A program made the translations under genes and the position numbers. Source: Bacteroidales bacterium UBA6229 (GTDB lineage: Bacteria; Bacteroidota; Bacteroidia; Bacteroidales; F082). Taken from it: DNA of 30,276 nt. Each line of letters begins with the position of its first letter. The stretch's first letter is position 1. The DNA is taken from positions 1-30,276 of the forward strand of contig DJWN01000049.1 of NCBI GenBank assembly GCA_002440975.1. The letters run 5' to 3'. Shown here piece by piece: positions 7,702 through 14,799 of this stretch. A model generated the notes under the pieces. It was not told the DNA's origin, made no database searches, and saw only the letters and a list, made by a program, of their open reading frames with translations.

Positions 7702-9069
7702 ATGGAACAATTATCGATTTTAATTCTTGATGACGAGAAACGATTATGTGATGAGTTAGAAGAGTTTTTGCAGCGTAAAAAATTTCTGGTTCATACTGCC
7801 ACACGCCCTTCTGCAGCTTTTCTAATCCTGGAACAGGAAAGCATTGATATCATGGTATTGGATATCAAACTGCCAGAAATGAGTGGTTTAGAGGTGTTGA
7901 AAATAGTTAAAAGCAATTACAATCACATCGAAGTAATCATGATATCGGGGCATGGCGATATGCAGAGTGTTATTGAAGCCATGCGAAAAGGTGCCACCGA
8001 TTATTTTCAAAAACCATTCAGATTAGCCGACATTGAACATGCCATTCATCGCACGGAAAGATTTGTTGCCCTTTCCAGACAGCTACAACGCTATGATAAA
8101 ACCATCTCCCTCTTAACACAAAGACTCTACGAATCTACAGGTGCTCCCATGATCGGGGAAAGCAAGGCCATAAAAGAAGTAATGATGATGATGGAAAAAG
8201 TGGCTAAATCAGAGCAAACATCAGTATTGGTGACAGGCGAAAGTGGCACGGGGAAAGAACTGGTTGCACACGGTATTCATTTACTTTCAAACCGAAAAAC
8301 AAAGCTCTTTCACGCAGTAAACTGCTCTGCTATAACAGATTCACTTTTCGAGAGTGAGTTTTTTGGACATAAAAAAGGAAGTTTTACGGGTGCTATGGAC
8401 GATCGGGCAGGCTGGTTTGAAATTGCTAATGGAGGAACACTTTTTTTAGATGAAATTGGAGATATGCCGGTTGGGCAGCAGGCCAAATTACTCAGGGCAC
8501 TGGAAGAAAGAATGGTAAGCCGGGTAGGCACCCATCAAAAAATTGCTTTTGACATCCGAGTAATTGCTGCCTCAAACCAAAACCTGGAAGAAATGGCTGA
8601 GAACAAAGCTTTTAGAGGCGATCTTTACCATCGTTTAAGCACCTTTGTTATTGACTTGCCGCCACTCCGTCAAAGAAAAGAAGATATTCCTCTTTTGATC
8701 AATTATTTCCTGAATTATTTTGCCGGTCGGATGAAAATTAAAACTCCCAGATTATCACAGGAAGCTATTCAAAAGATAACGGAATATAGCTTCCCGGGTA
8801 ATATCCGTGAACTAAGGAATCTGCTGGAAAGAGCTGTCATCCTAAGTGAAGATGGTATGATTACAACCAGAGATATTCCGCTAAATAATCACAGCTCAGA
8901 CTCAGCTGAAGCCATTCAGATAAAAAGTTTCAATCTTGAGGAAAGCGAAAAATTCCTCATCAAAAAGGCATTGGACAAATGTAAAGGAAATAAATCGCAG
9001 GCGGCCCAACTCCTTGATATTTCCTGGCAAGCTTTAAGCAGGAAAATCATGAAATACGGTATCAAATAA
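7702..9069 (+). CDS. Sigma-54-dependent response regulator (NtrC family)
   Basis: A 455-residue transcription activator. Residues 1-120 form a receiver (Asp54 in VLDIKLP, Lys in DYFQKPFR). Residues 150-380 form the AAA+ domain, with Walker A GESGTGKE (179-186), the sigma-54 contact loop GSFTGA (226-231) where GAFTGA is usual, Walker B GGTLFLDEIGD, and the R-finger region FRGDLYHRLS. Residues 415-455 are a Fis-type helix-turn-helix (NKSQAAQLLDISWQALSRKI). It should receive phosphate from the kinase encoded 4 nt upstream and open sigma-54 promoters. No -24/-12 promoter was located in this window, so the regulon is unknown. A bidirectional terminator follows at once. Confidence 0.94.
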   Translation: MEQLSILILDDEKRLCDELEEFLQRKKFLVHTATRPSAAFLILEQESIDIMVLDIKLPEMSGLEVLKIVKSNYNHIEVIMISGHGDMQSVIEAMRKGATDYFQKPFRLADIEHAIHRTERFVALSRQLQRYDKTISLLTQRLYESTGAPMIGESKAIKEVMMMMEKVAKSEQTSVLVTGESGTGKELVAHGIHLLSNRKTKLFHAVNCSAITDSLFESEFFGHKKGSFTGAMDDRAGWFEIANGGTLFLDEIGDMPVGQQAKLLRALEERMVSRVGTHQKIAFDIRVIAASNQNLEEMAENKAFRGDLYHRLSTFVIDLPPLRQRKEDIPLLINYFLNYFAGRMKIKTPRLSQEAIQKITEYSFPGNIRELRNLLERAVILSEDGMITTRDIPLNNHSSDSAEAIQIKSFNLEESEKFLIKKALDKCKGNKSQAAQLLDISWQALSRKIMKYGIK

Positions 9070-9098
9070 AAAAGCCGATGCAAAGCACCGACTTTTTT
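9068..9098. terminator. Bidirectional terminator between the NtrC-type gene and rplT
   Basis: The sequence AAAAAGCCGATGC-AAA-GCACCGACTTTTT folds into a hairpin with two mismatches, flanked by A and T runs, so it can terminate both strands. It starts at the stop codon of the regulator and sits in the 52-bp gap before the rplT stop codon (minus strand). Confidence 0.7.
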
Positions 9099-9121
9099 AA
9101 ATTTAACTTTCGATAAGTTAA

Positions 9122-9466
9122 TTATTTCACCTTTTCTACAATTGCTTTGAAAGCATTAGGATTGTTTAGTGCGAGATCGGCAAGCACTTTACGGCTCAAC
9201 TCGATATTATTTTCATGGAGCTTGCCCATGAACACACTGTACGACATGCCATACTCACGCACAGCAGCGTTGATACGCTGAATCCAAAGTGCACGGAAAG
9301 TACGTTTTTTGTTTCGCCTGTCGCGATAGGCATACTGTTGTCCTTTTTCGTAGGAGTTTTTGGCAACCGTCCAAACGTTCTTCCTCCGTCCGAACTGCCC
9401 TTTTGTTTTCTTGAGAATTTTTTTGCGTCTTGCTCTTGCGGCAACCGCGTTTACTGATCTAGGCAT
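9122..9466 (-). CDS. rplT: 50S ribosomal protein L20
   Basis: A 114-residue basic protein matching L20 over its full length: MPRSVNAVAARARRKKILK, then KGQFGRRKNVWTVAKN, YAYRDRRNKKRTFRALWIQR and INAAVREYGMSYSVFM. L20 binds 23S rRNA early in 50S assembly, and in several bacteria it represses its own operon by binding a leader that mimics its rRNA site. It is the last gene of thrS-infC-rpmI-rplT. A nested hairpin lies 17 nt upstream of its ATG and is described separately. Confidence 0.98.
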   Translation of the reverse strand: MPRSVNAVAARARRKKILKKTKGQFGRRKNVWTVAKNSYEKGQQYAYRDRRNKKRTFRALWIQRINAAVREYGMSYSVFMGKLHENNIELSRKVLADLALNNPNAFKAIVEKVK

Positions 9467-9483
9467 TTTTCTAAATTTTTCAC

Positions 9484-9520
9484 CATAGCGCTCCGTTCAT
9501 TCGGAAACTTTGATGCTATG
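9484..9520 (-). promoter_or_regulatory. Nested hairpin in the rpmI-rplT spacer, possible L20 autoregulatory leader
   Basis: In the mRNA sense (minus strand) the outer arms are CATAGC (9515-9520) and GCTATG (9484-9489), a perfect 6-bp helix. They enclose a second hairpin, TCCG-AATGAA-CGGA (9492-9505), with an asymmetric internal loop of 9 nt on the 5' side and 2 nt on the 3' side. The 3' foot of the helix is 17 nt from the rplT start codon. It has no T tract, so it is not a terminator. L20-binding leaders are known in Bacillota and Proteobacteria, and a Bacteroidales candidate RNA linked to L20 genes has been described. Whether this is the same element was not tested. Confidence 0.5.
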
Positions 9521-9545
9521 ACAAAGTTAAACAATTGATTTACTG

Positions 9546-9737
9546 TTAGTGAAGCATTTCACGGATATTCTTTTCGTCGGCTTTGTGCACGAGTCCGGAA
9601 TAGGTAAGATTACGCTTACGTTTGGTCGATTTCTTTGTCAGAATGTGACTTTTGTAAGCATGCTTCCGTTTGATTTTACCAGTGCCGGTTAGTTTGAACC
9701 GTTTTTTTGCACCGGATTTTGTTTTCATTTTAGGCAT
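9546..9737 (-). CDS. rpmI: 50S ribosomal protein L35
   Basis: A 63-residue highly basic protein with the L35 signature MPKMKTKSGAKKRFKLTGTG, followed by KIKRKHAYKSHILTKKSTKR. It is a component of the large ribosomal subunit. The gene lies 38 nt after infC and 79 nt before rplT, the usual order infC-rpmI-rplT. Length is normal for the family (about 64). Confidence 0.97.
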   Translation of the reverse strand: MPKMKTKSGAKKRFKLTGTGKIKRKHAYKSHILTKKSTKRKRNLTYSGLVHKADEKNIREMLH

Positions 9738-9775
9738 TGCTTTAAAATGTATTTATAGTGATGAGATTTAAATCC

Positions 9776-10324
9776 TTACTTTTTAGGAGCGATCATCATG
9801 ATCATCCGTTTTCCCTCAAGTTTAGGCAATTGTTCCACTTTTCCATATTCCTCCAGCTCCTGGGCAAACCGCAACAATACGAGCTCACCCTGATCCTTGT
9901 AAACAATCGACCTTCCTCTAAAAAAGACGTCCACCTTCACTTTTGCACCTTCTTCCAAAAACTTCATCGCGTGTTTCAGTTTAAACTGAAAGTCATGCTC
10001 GTCTGTATTTGGCCCCAATCTTATTTCCTTAACCACAATTTTGGCCGATTTAGCTTTGATTTCTTTATGCTTCTTCTTCTGTTCGAAAAGAAACTTTTTG
10101 TAATCAATTACCTTGCAAACAGGTGGGTTTGCTGTGGGTGAAATTTCAACCAAATCCAACTGAAGTCCTTCTGCAATGGCAATCGCTTCACGTAATGGAT
10201 ATATCCCATTTTCAACATTTTCGCCCACTACCCTAACCATTGGTGCCGTGATGCGATCGTTAATCTTGTGTGGATCTTCTTTCTTTTGAAAGACGCGTGG
10301 TTTTCTTCCTCTAAACTGTGCTAT
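9776..10324 (-). CDS. infC: Translation initiation factor IF-3, apparent AUA start codon
   Basis: A 182-residue IF-3, which binds the 30S subunit, blocks premature 50S joining and rejects non-canonical start codons. Marks are DPHKINDRITAPMVRVVGEN, LDLVEISPTANPPVCKVIDY, KEIRLGPNTDEHDF and GKRMIMMIAPKK. The first in-frame ATG (10240) falls inside the conserved N-domain, after KIND, so it cannot be the start. Upstream the frame runs to an in-frame TAG at 10337-10339 and contains no ATG, GTG or TTG. ATA at 10322-10324, 9 nt after GGAG (10334-10337), gives IAQFRGRKPRVF and a length near the family norm of about 180. A poor start codon fits IF-3 autoregulation, as with AUU in Escherichia coli. The AUA assignment is inferred. 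Confidence 0.9.
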   Translation of the reverse strand: MAQFRGRKPRVFQKKEDPHKINDRITAPMVRVVGENVENGIYPLREAIAIAEGLQLDLVEISPTANPPVCKVIDYKKFLFEQKKKHKEIKAKSAKIVVKEIRLGPNTDEHDFQFKLKHAMKFLEEGAKVKVDVFFRGRSIVYKDQGELVLLRFAQELEEYGKVEQLPKLEGKRMIMMIAPKK

Positions 10325-10333
10325 AGTGTATGT

Positions 10334-10337
10334 CTCC
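10334..10337 (-). promoter_or_regulatory. Shine-Dalgarno GGAG supporting the infC AUA start
   Basis: In a genome where most genes lack a Shine-Dalgarno, GGAG appears 9 nt before the ATA at 10324 and directly after the in-frame TAG. This fixes the likely start and matches a gene that needs strong 16S pairing to offset a non-canonical codon. Confidence 0.65.
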
Positions 10338-10362
10338 TATATTTGTTAAACTTTTATTTAAT

Positions 10363-12306
10363 TTATGCTTCAAATCCCTGAAGCCTGGTTACTTCTTTTT
10401 CAATCATTTCTGCGAATTGCTTCAATTCAAAAATTCCTAAATCACCCTCACCATGTTTTCTTACAGATAACCGTTCTTCGGCTTCCTCTTTTTCGCCTAC
10501 GATAAGCATATAAGGAATTTTCTTTACTTCCGCATCTCTGATCTTGCGACTTACTTTCTCATTTCTGTCGTCAATGAGGGCGCGAATATCGGAATTATTT
10601 AGAAACTGTAAAACTTTTTCGGCATAATTTTGATACTTTTCGCTGATTGGCAATATGATAGCCTGCTCAGGACTTAACCAAAGCGGGAAATTGCCCCCAC
10701 AATGCTCAACCAAAACTGCAACAAAACGCTCGAGCGAACCAAAAGGTGCCCGATGAATCATTACCGGCCTGTGTTTTTCATTATCAGCACCCACATAAGT
10801 TAAATCAAAACGCTCAGGCAGGTTATAATCAACCTGTATAGTCCCCAGCTGCCATTTTCTTCCCAAAGCATCCTTTACCATAAAATCCATCTTCGGGCCA
10901 TAAAAAGCTGCTTCACCATATTCTGTTATGGCATCAAGTCCCTCTTCCTCAGCTACTTCAATAATTGCCTGTTCGGCTTTTTCCCAGTTCTCATCCGAAC
11001 CGATATATTTCTCCGGATTATTGGTGTCGCGTAAGGATATCTGAGTGATGAAATCATTGAAATCAAGTGCTTTAAAGATTCGCATGATAATCTTGATCAC
11101 GCTTTTAAATTCTGTTTTGATTTGATCAGGCGTACAGAAAATATGTGCATCATCCTGTGTAAAACCTCTCACCCGCGTCAAGCCATGAAGTTCGCCGCTT
11201 TGCTCGTAACGATATACGGTTCCAAATTCAGCATAACGAATAGGTAAGTCCTTATAAGAGTGTGGCCTGGCATTAAATATCTCGCAGTGATGCGGGCAGT
11301 TCATCGGTTTCAGAAAAAACTCCTCTCCTTCCACAGGTGTTGTGATCGGACGGAACGAATCTTCTCCGTATTTATCGTAATGTCCGGAAGTTTTGTACAA
11401 ATTCACATTCCCGATATGAGGCGTGATCACAGGCTGATAGCCAGCCTCTTTCTGAACTTTCTTCAGGTATTGCTCCAGTCTTTCACGTAGTTGGGCCCCT
11501 TTGGGCAACCACAAGGGCAGGCCGGCACCCACTTTCTGCGAAAAAGTAAATAAATCCAGCTCTTTCCCCAACTTACGATGATCTCTCTTTTTAGCTTCTT
11601 CGAGCATTTCGAGGTACTCATCCAATTCTTTTTTCTTTGGAAAAGTAATCCCATAAATCCGCGTCAGCTGTTTGCGTTTTTCATCGCCACGCCAATACGC
11701 ACCGGCTATGCTCAACAGCTTAACCGATTTGATAAAACCTGTATCCGGCAGATGAGGTCCGCGGCAAAGGTCGGTGAAAGTTCCGCTTTTGTAAAAAGTT
11801 ATTTCCCCATCATTCAACTCGCTTATCAACTCCAACTTATACTCGTCGCCTTTCTTTCCAAAATAATCAAGTGCCTGCTGCTTCGAAACTTCAACCCGTT
11901 GAAACTGTTGTTTTTCGCGGGCAAGCTCGAGCATACGCTTTTCTATCTCAGCCAGATCAGCATCTGTAAGCGTAGTGTTCCCAGTATCAATGTCGTAATA
12001 GAAACCATTTTCAATATCGGGCCCGATGCCAAACTTAACGCCGGGATAAAGCTGCTCAATGGCTTCGGCCATCAGATGTGCCGACGAATGCCACATGGTT
12101 GCTTTTCCGCCAGTATCATTCCAGGTAAGTAACTGCACTTTGGCATCCTGCGTGATTGGACGCGTTGCATCCCATATTTCACCGTTTACCTTGGCAGATA
12201 ATACATTACGGGCTAAACCTTCACTTATGTTTTTGGCAATTTCGAGGGCCGTAACACCTACATCATATTGATGAACAGAATTGTCTGGCAGTGTTATGTT
12301 GATCAT
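10363..12306 (-). CDS. thrS: Threonyl-tRNA synthetase
   Basis: A 647-residue class II synthetase that charges tRNA-Thr with threonine. The order is a TGS domain (1-60), an editing domain with HSSAH (73-77), a catalytic core and an anticodon-binding domain. The core carries MNCPHHCEIF with the zinc cysteine, motif 2 around GTVYRYEQSGELHGLTRVRG, TQDDAHIFC and motif 3 HRAPFGSLERF. The anticodon-binding domain spans about 545-640. Length matches bacterial ThrRS. It heads the thrS-infC-rpmI-rplT operon with only 38 nt before infC. A -7 box lies upstream at 12333-12340. Confidence 0.98.
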   Translation of the reverse strand: MINITLPDNSVHQYDVGVTALEIAKNISEGLARNVLSAKVNGEIWDATRPITQDAKVQLLTWNDTGGKATMWHSSAHLMAEAIEQLYPGVKFGIGPDIENGFYYDIDTGNTTLTDADLAEIEKRMLELAREKQQFQRVEVSKQQALDYFGKKGDEYKLELISELNDGEITFYKSGTFTDLCRGPHLPDTGFIKSVKLLSIAGAYWRGDEKRKQLTRIYGITFPKKKELDEYLEMLEEAKKRDHRKLGKELDLFTFSQKVGAGLPLWLPKGAQLRERLEQYLKKVQKEAGYQPVITPHIGNVNLYKTSGHYDKYGEDSFRPITTPVEGEEFFLKPMNCPHHCEIFNARPHSYKDLPIRYAEFGTVYRYEQSGELHGLTRVRGFTQDDAHIFCTPDQIKTEFKSVIKIIMRIFKALDFNDFITQISLRDTNNPEKYIGSDENWEKAEQAIIEVAEEEGLDAITEYGEAAFYGPKMDFMVKDALGRKWQLGTIQVDYNLPERFDLTYVGADNEKHRPVMIHRAPFGSLERFVAVLVEHCGGNFPLWLSPEQAIILPISEKYQNYAEKVLQFLNNSDIRALIDDRNEKVSRKIRDAEVKKIPYMLIVGEKEEAEERLSVRKHGEGDLGIFELKQFAEMIEKEVTRLQGFEA

Positions 12307-12332
12307 ATCATTTAATTCTAAAAAATTGGGTG

Positions 12333-12340
12333 CAAAGTTA
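12333..12340 (-). promoter_or_regulatory. -7 box for the thrS operon
   Basis: TAACTTTG on the minus strand matches TAnnTTTG exactly, 26 nt upstream of the thrS ATG. No convincing TTG was found at the -33 distance. No T-box or other long leader fits in the short 5' UTR that this predicts. Confidence 0.5.
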
Positions 12341-12470
12341 CAAAAAATCCCCTTATGATTTACATGCTTTTACAGGCATATTTACTGATATTTAATACTT
12401 TCGATAATCCCCGCTGAAGTTAATCAGACGATCAGACAAGTTGTCAATGTAAACAAAATTGATTGCATAT

Positions 12471-14090
12471 TTATGGTGAAATATCCACCCGCCTCAAATC
12501 CAAAAGGTTAACAGGGTTACTACCCAGGCCTTGAATATTCTTTTGAACAAAACGCAATACCTCATCATAAAACAGCACCACTACCGGAGCTTCCTGCATG
12601 ATCAAACTATCCATGGCTTTATAGAGTGAAAATCGGATGGAATCATTAGTAATACGCATACTTTGTTCATAAAGTCTATCAAACTCTTCCGAACTAAAAT
12701 GAGTATAATTTGGACCATTTGGTGAAGCATTGGGGCCATAAAAAAGGGATAAATAATTCTCTGCATCAGGATAATCACCAACCCACGAAGCCCTGAAAAA
12801 AGGAAGACTGCCATTGGCGCGAAACTGACGCATATTGGCGGCCGGAAGCACTTCGAGGCTGGCACTTAACCCAAAATCTTTTAATGAAGACTGCACAAAT
12901 TTGGAAAGATCAAGATAATCGGCCGTTGTGCTTAAAGTGATTGGCAGTTCAACTAATTTATGTTTCATTATCAACGACTTAACGCTGTCAGGCTGATAAG
13001 TGTAACCAATGTCCGCTGATTTTGCATGACCCGGTAGTCCAAATGGAATCATCCCTGCGTGACCGGCTTTTCCGGTGCCATTACGCAGAAACTTCAACAT
13101 CTTTTCCCTGTCAATCGCATAATTTACGGCTTTTCGCAAGGCCAGTTGTCGTGTTGCTTCTTTATCACTCCAGTTTCTGTTTATAAAAAACCCAAGGTAT
13201 TCTGTGTTTAAATAAGGCTCGCGCAGCAGGTAGATCTGATCTGCATATTTTTTCTTCAATTTTCCATCTTTGCTAAGTAATTCATCCTTGTAGCGGGCAT
13301 CTATCCCCGACATAAAATCCAGCTTACCTTTGATAAACTGCATGAAAGCAATCTGTTTATCTGCCAGGAAATTTATCGAAACAGCATCAATCAAGGGTAA
13401 TTGCCTGCCCTCCTCTACCATGAAATAAGTTGGATTACGGCGCAATACAAGCTTTACTCCTTCTTTCCACAGCTGAAACTGAAACGGACCGGTTCCAACA
13501 GCCTGCCCGTTGAATTTTAATTCCCGTTCATCAAATGCCTCCTTCGGCAGAATTGAGGCATACGCCATGCTCAACATTCCAAGAAACGGAGGGAAAGCCT
13601 GGGATAATTTAATTTGTACTACACTATCGCTAAGTGCTTTAATGGCCAATTGATCGCCATAGCGTTCTACGCTGTTAAAAATCCAGCTTCCAGGCGAAGC
13701 AAGGGATGGATTTATGATTCTGTTGAAACTGAAAATCACATCCTGAGCATTTACTTTCCTTGTTTTCTCCTTAAAAACAGAATTTTTCTGAAACCATACA
13801 TCCTTTCTGAGCCAAAAAGTATATGTTAGTCCGTCCTCCGAAACAGACCATCTTTTGGCAATAGCCGGTCTTATCTCAAGTTTCTCGTCCAGACTTACTA
13901 GGCCGTCATATAGCTGGTTGCAAACCCAGATATGAGGCAAATCGCGTGCAAAGGCAGGATCAAGTGTGGTAATCCCGGCAGATTCATTATATCTGAAAAT
14001 CTTTCGCTTTTCTTCGGTATCCTGACGTACTGTGCAGGATAACAAAGAAACAAGCATCAAAAGAAATACTAAAAACCTCAGATTTTGCAT
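12471..14090 (-). CDS. Peptide/oligopeptide ABC transporter substrate-binding lipoprotein (SBP_bac_5)
   Basis: A 539-residue extracytoplasmic solute-binding protein of the OppA/DppA class. The N-terminus has a lipoprotein signal (hydrophobic 5-17, lipobox LLSC with Cys19), so the mature protein is lipid-anchored. Family marks are NESAGITTLDPAFARD, QLYDGLVSLDEKLEIRPAIA, KRWSVSEDGLTYTFWLRKDV and GTGPFQFQLWKEGVKL, with VNYAIDREKMLKFLRNGTG later. No permease or ATPase gene is adjacent, so it is an orphan binding protein here. The ligand (peptide, muropeptide or other) is not inferable. A -7-like TATCTTTG lies at 14109-14116. It is on the same strand as the flavodoxin-fold gene upstream, with a 50-nt gap. 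Confidence 0.9.
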   Translation of the reverse strand: MQNLRFLVFLLMLVSLLSCTVRQDTEEKRKIFRYNESAGITTLDPAFARDLPHIWVCNQLYDGLVSLDEKLEIRPAIAKRWSVSEDGLTYTFWLRKDVWFQKNSVFKEKTRKVNAQDVIFSFNRIINPSLASPGSWIFNSVERYGDQLAIKALSDSVVQIKLSQAFPPFLGMLSMAYASILPKEAFDERELKFNGQAVGTGPFQFQLWKEGVKLVLRRNPTYFMVEEGRQLPLIDAVSINFLADKQIAFMQFIKGKLDFMSGIDARYKDELLSKDGKLKKKYADQIYLLREPYLNTEYLGFFINRNWSDKEATRQLALRKAVNYAIDREKMLKFLRNGTGKAGHAGMIPFGLPGHAKSADIGYTYQPDSVKSLIMKHKLVELPITLSTTADYLDLSKFVQSSLKDFGLSASLEVLPAANMRQFRANGSLPFFRASWVGDYPDAENYLSLFYGPNASPNGPNYTHFSSEEFDRLYEQSMRITNDSIRFSLYKAMDSLIMQEAPVVVLFYDEVLRFVQKNIQGLGSNPVNLLDLRRVDISP

Positions 14091-14108
14091 GAGCAGCTAT
14101 ATCAGGGA

Positions 14109-14116
14109 CAAAGATA
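14109..14116 (-). promoter_or_regulatory. -7 box upstream of the peptide-binding lipoprotein gene
   Basis: TATCTTTG on the minus strand matches TAnnTTTG, 18 nt before the start codon. There is no TTG at the usual -33 spacing, so support is from one element only. Confidence 0.4.
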
Positions 14117-14140
14117 GCTGTATGAATTCAAATGCTAAAA

Positions 14141-14722
14141 CTAACAAAGCCGATCGCCCATTTTTTTCATCATCTTCAACCAGGTAGCTCTTCGACTTTC
14201 GTCTGCTTTTCGAAGCAATCCCAGCGTTGTGATTTTAACAGGCTTAATCCCAACAAAATGCAATAAGCCTTTGCGCATAGCATGATGACCAGGCGCAAAC
14301 TGCACCAAATAATAATACCATTTGGGCGAATCCATCGTAACGATCAAACGGGCAGTCTTTCCTTTCAGTAATCTGTCAGGATTTGTGCGTCCACGTTTAT
14401 AACGAAAAGCAAAGTCAGGAAGAAAGGTTCTGTCAATAAAACCTTTAAGTAATGCAGGATAGGTTCCCCACCAGTTTGGATAAAAAAACACCAGATGATC
14501 AGCCCAGCTAATATCCTCTTGTGCTGCAACCAGATCAGGTTCCAGTTCCTGATTCCCGCGGTAACCCTCACGAAAATTTATTTCGTAATTCAACTCCCTC
14601 AAAACCAGTTGTCTGATACTGGCACCTTTGGCTGATGCAGCTTCGATATATACCTGTTGTAACTGATCTATAAAAGAATCATTCACGGGATGACCGTGAA
14701 TGATTAGGATATTTTTCGACAT
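14141..14722 (-). CDS. Flavodoxin-fold NAD(P)H-dependent oxidoreductase (NQO1/KefF-like)
   Basis: A 193-residue protein from the ATG at 14722; an in-frame TTG nine bases upstream is less likely. The N-terminal ILIIHGHPVNDSF is the FMN phosphate loop of the NQO1/MdaB/KefF family. WADHLVFFYPNWWGTYPALL and KGFIDRTFLPDFAF are the characteristic central block that contacts the flavin and forms the dimer. Such enzymes reduce quinones by two electrons, or act as ancillary subunits of potassium efflux channels. No Kef channel gene is nearby. The predicted location is cytoplasmic. The substrate is unknown. Confidence 0.88.
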   Translation of the reverse strand: MSKNILIIHGHPVNDSFIDQLQQVYIEAASAKGASIRQLVLRELNYEINFREGYRGNQELEPDLVAAQEDISWADHLVFFYPNWWGTYPALLKGFIDRTFLPDFAFRYKRGRTNPDRLLKGKTARLIVTMDSPKWYYYLVQFAPGHHAMRKGLLHFVGIKPVKITTLGLLRKADESRRATWLKMMKKMGDRLC

Positions 14723-14799
14723 ATTTTTCAATTCTTTGATCGCAGATCACACAAAAGCTGCCATCTGCAATAGACAATATTTTGCATCAATTGTTCACT

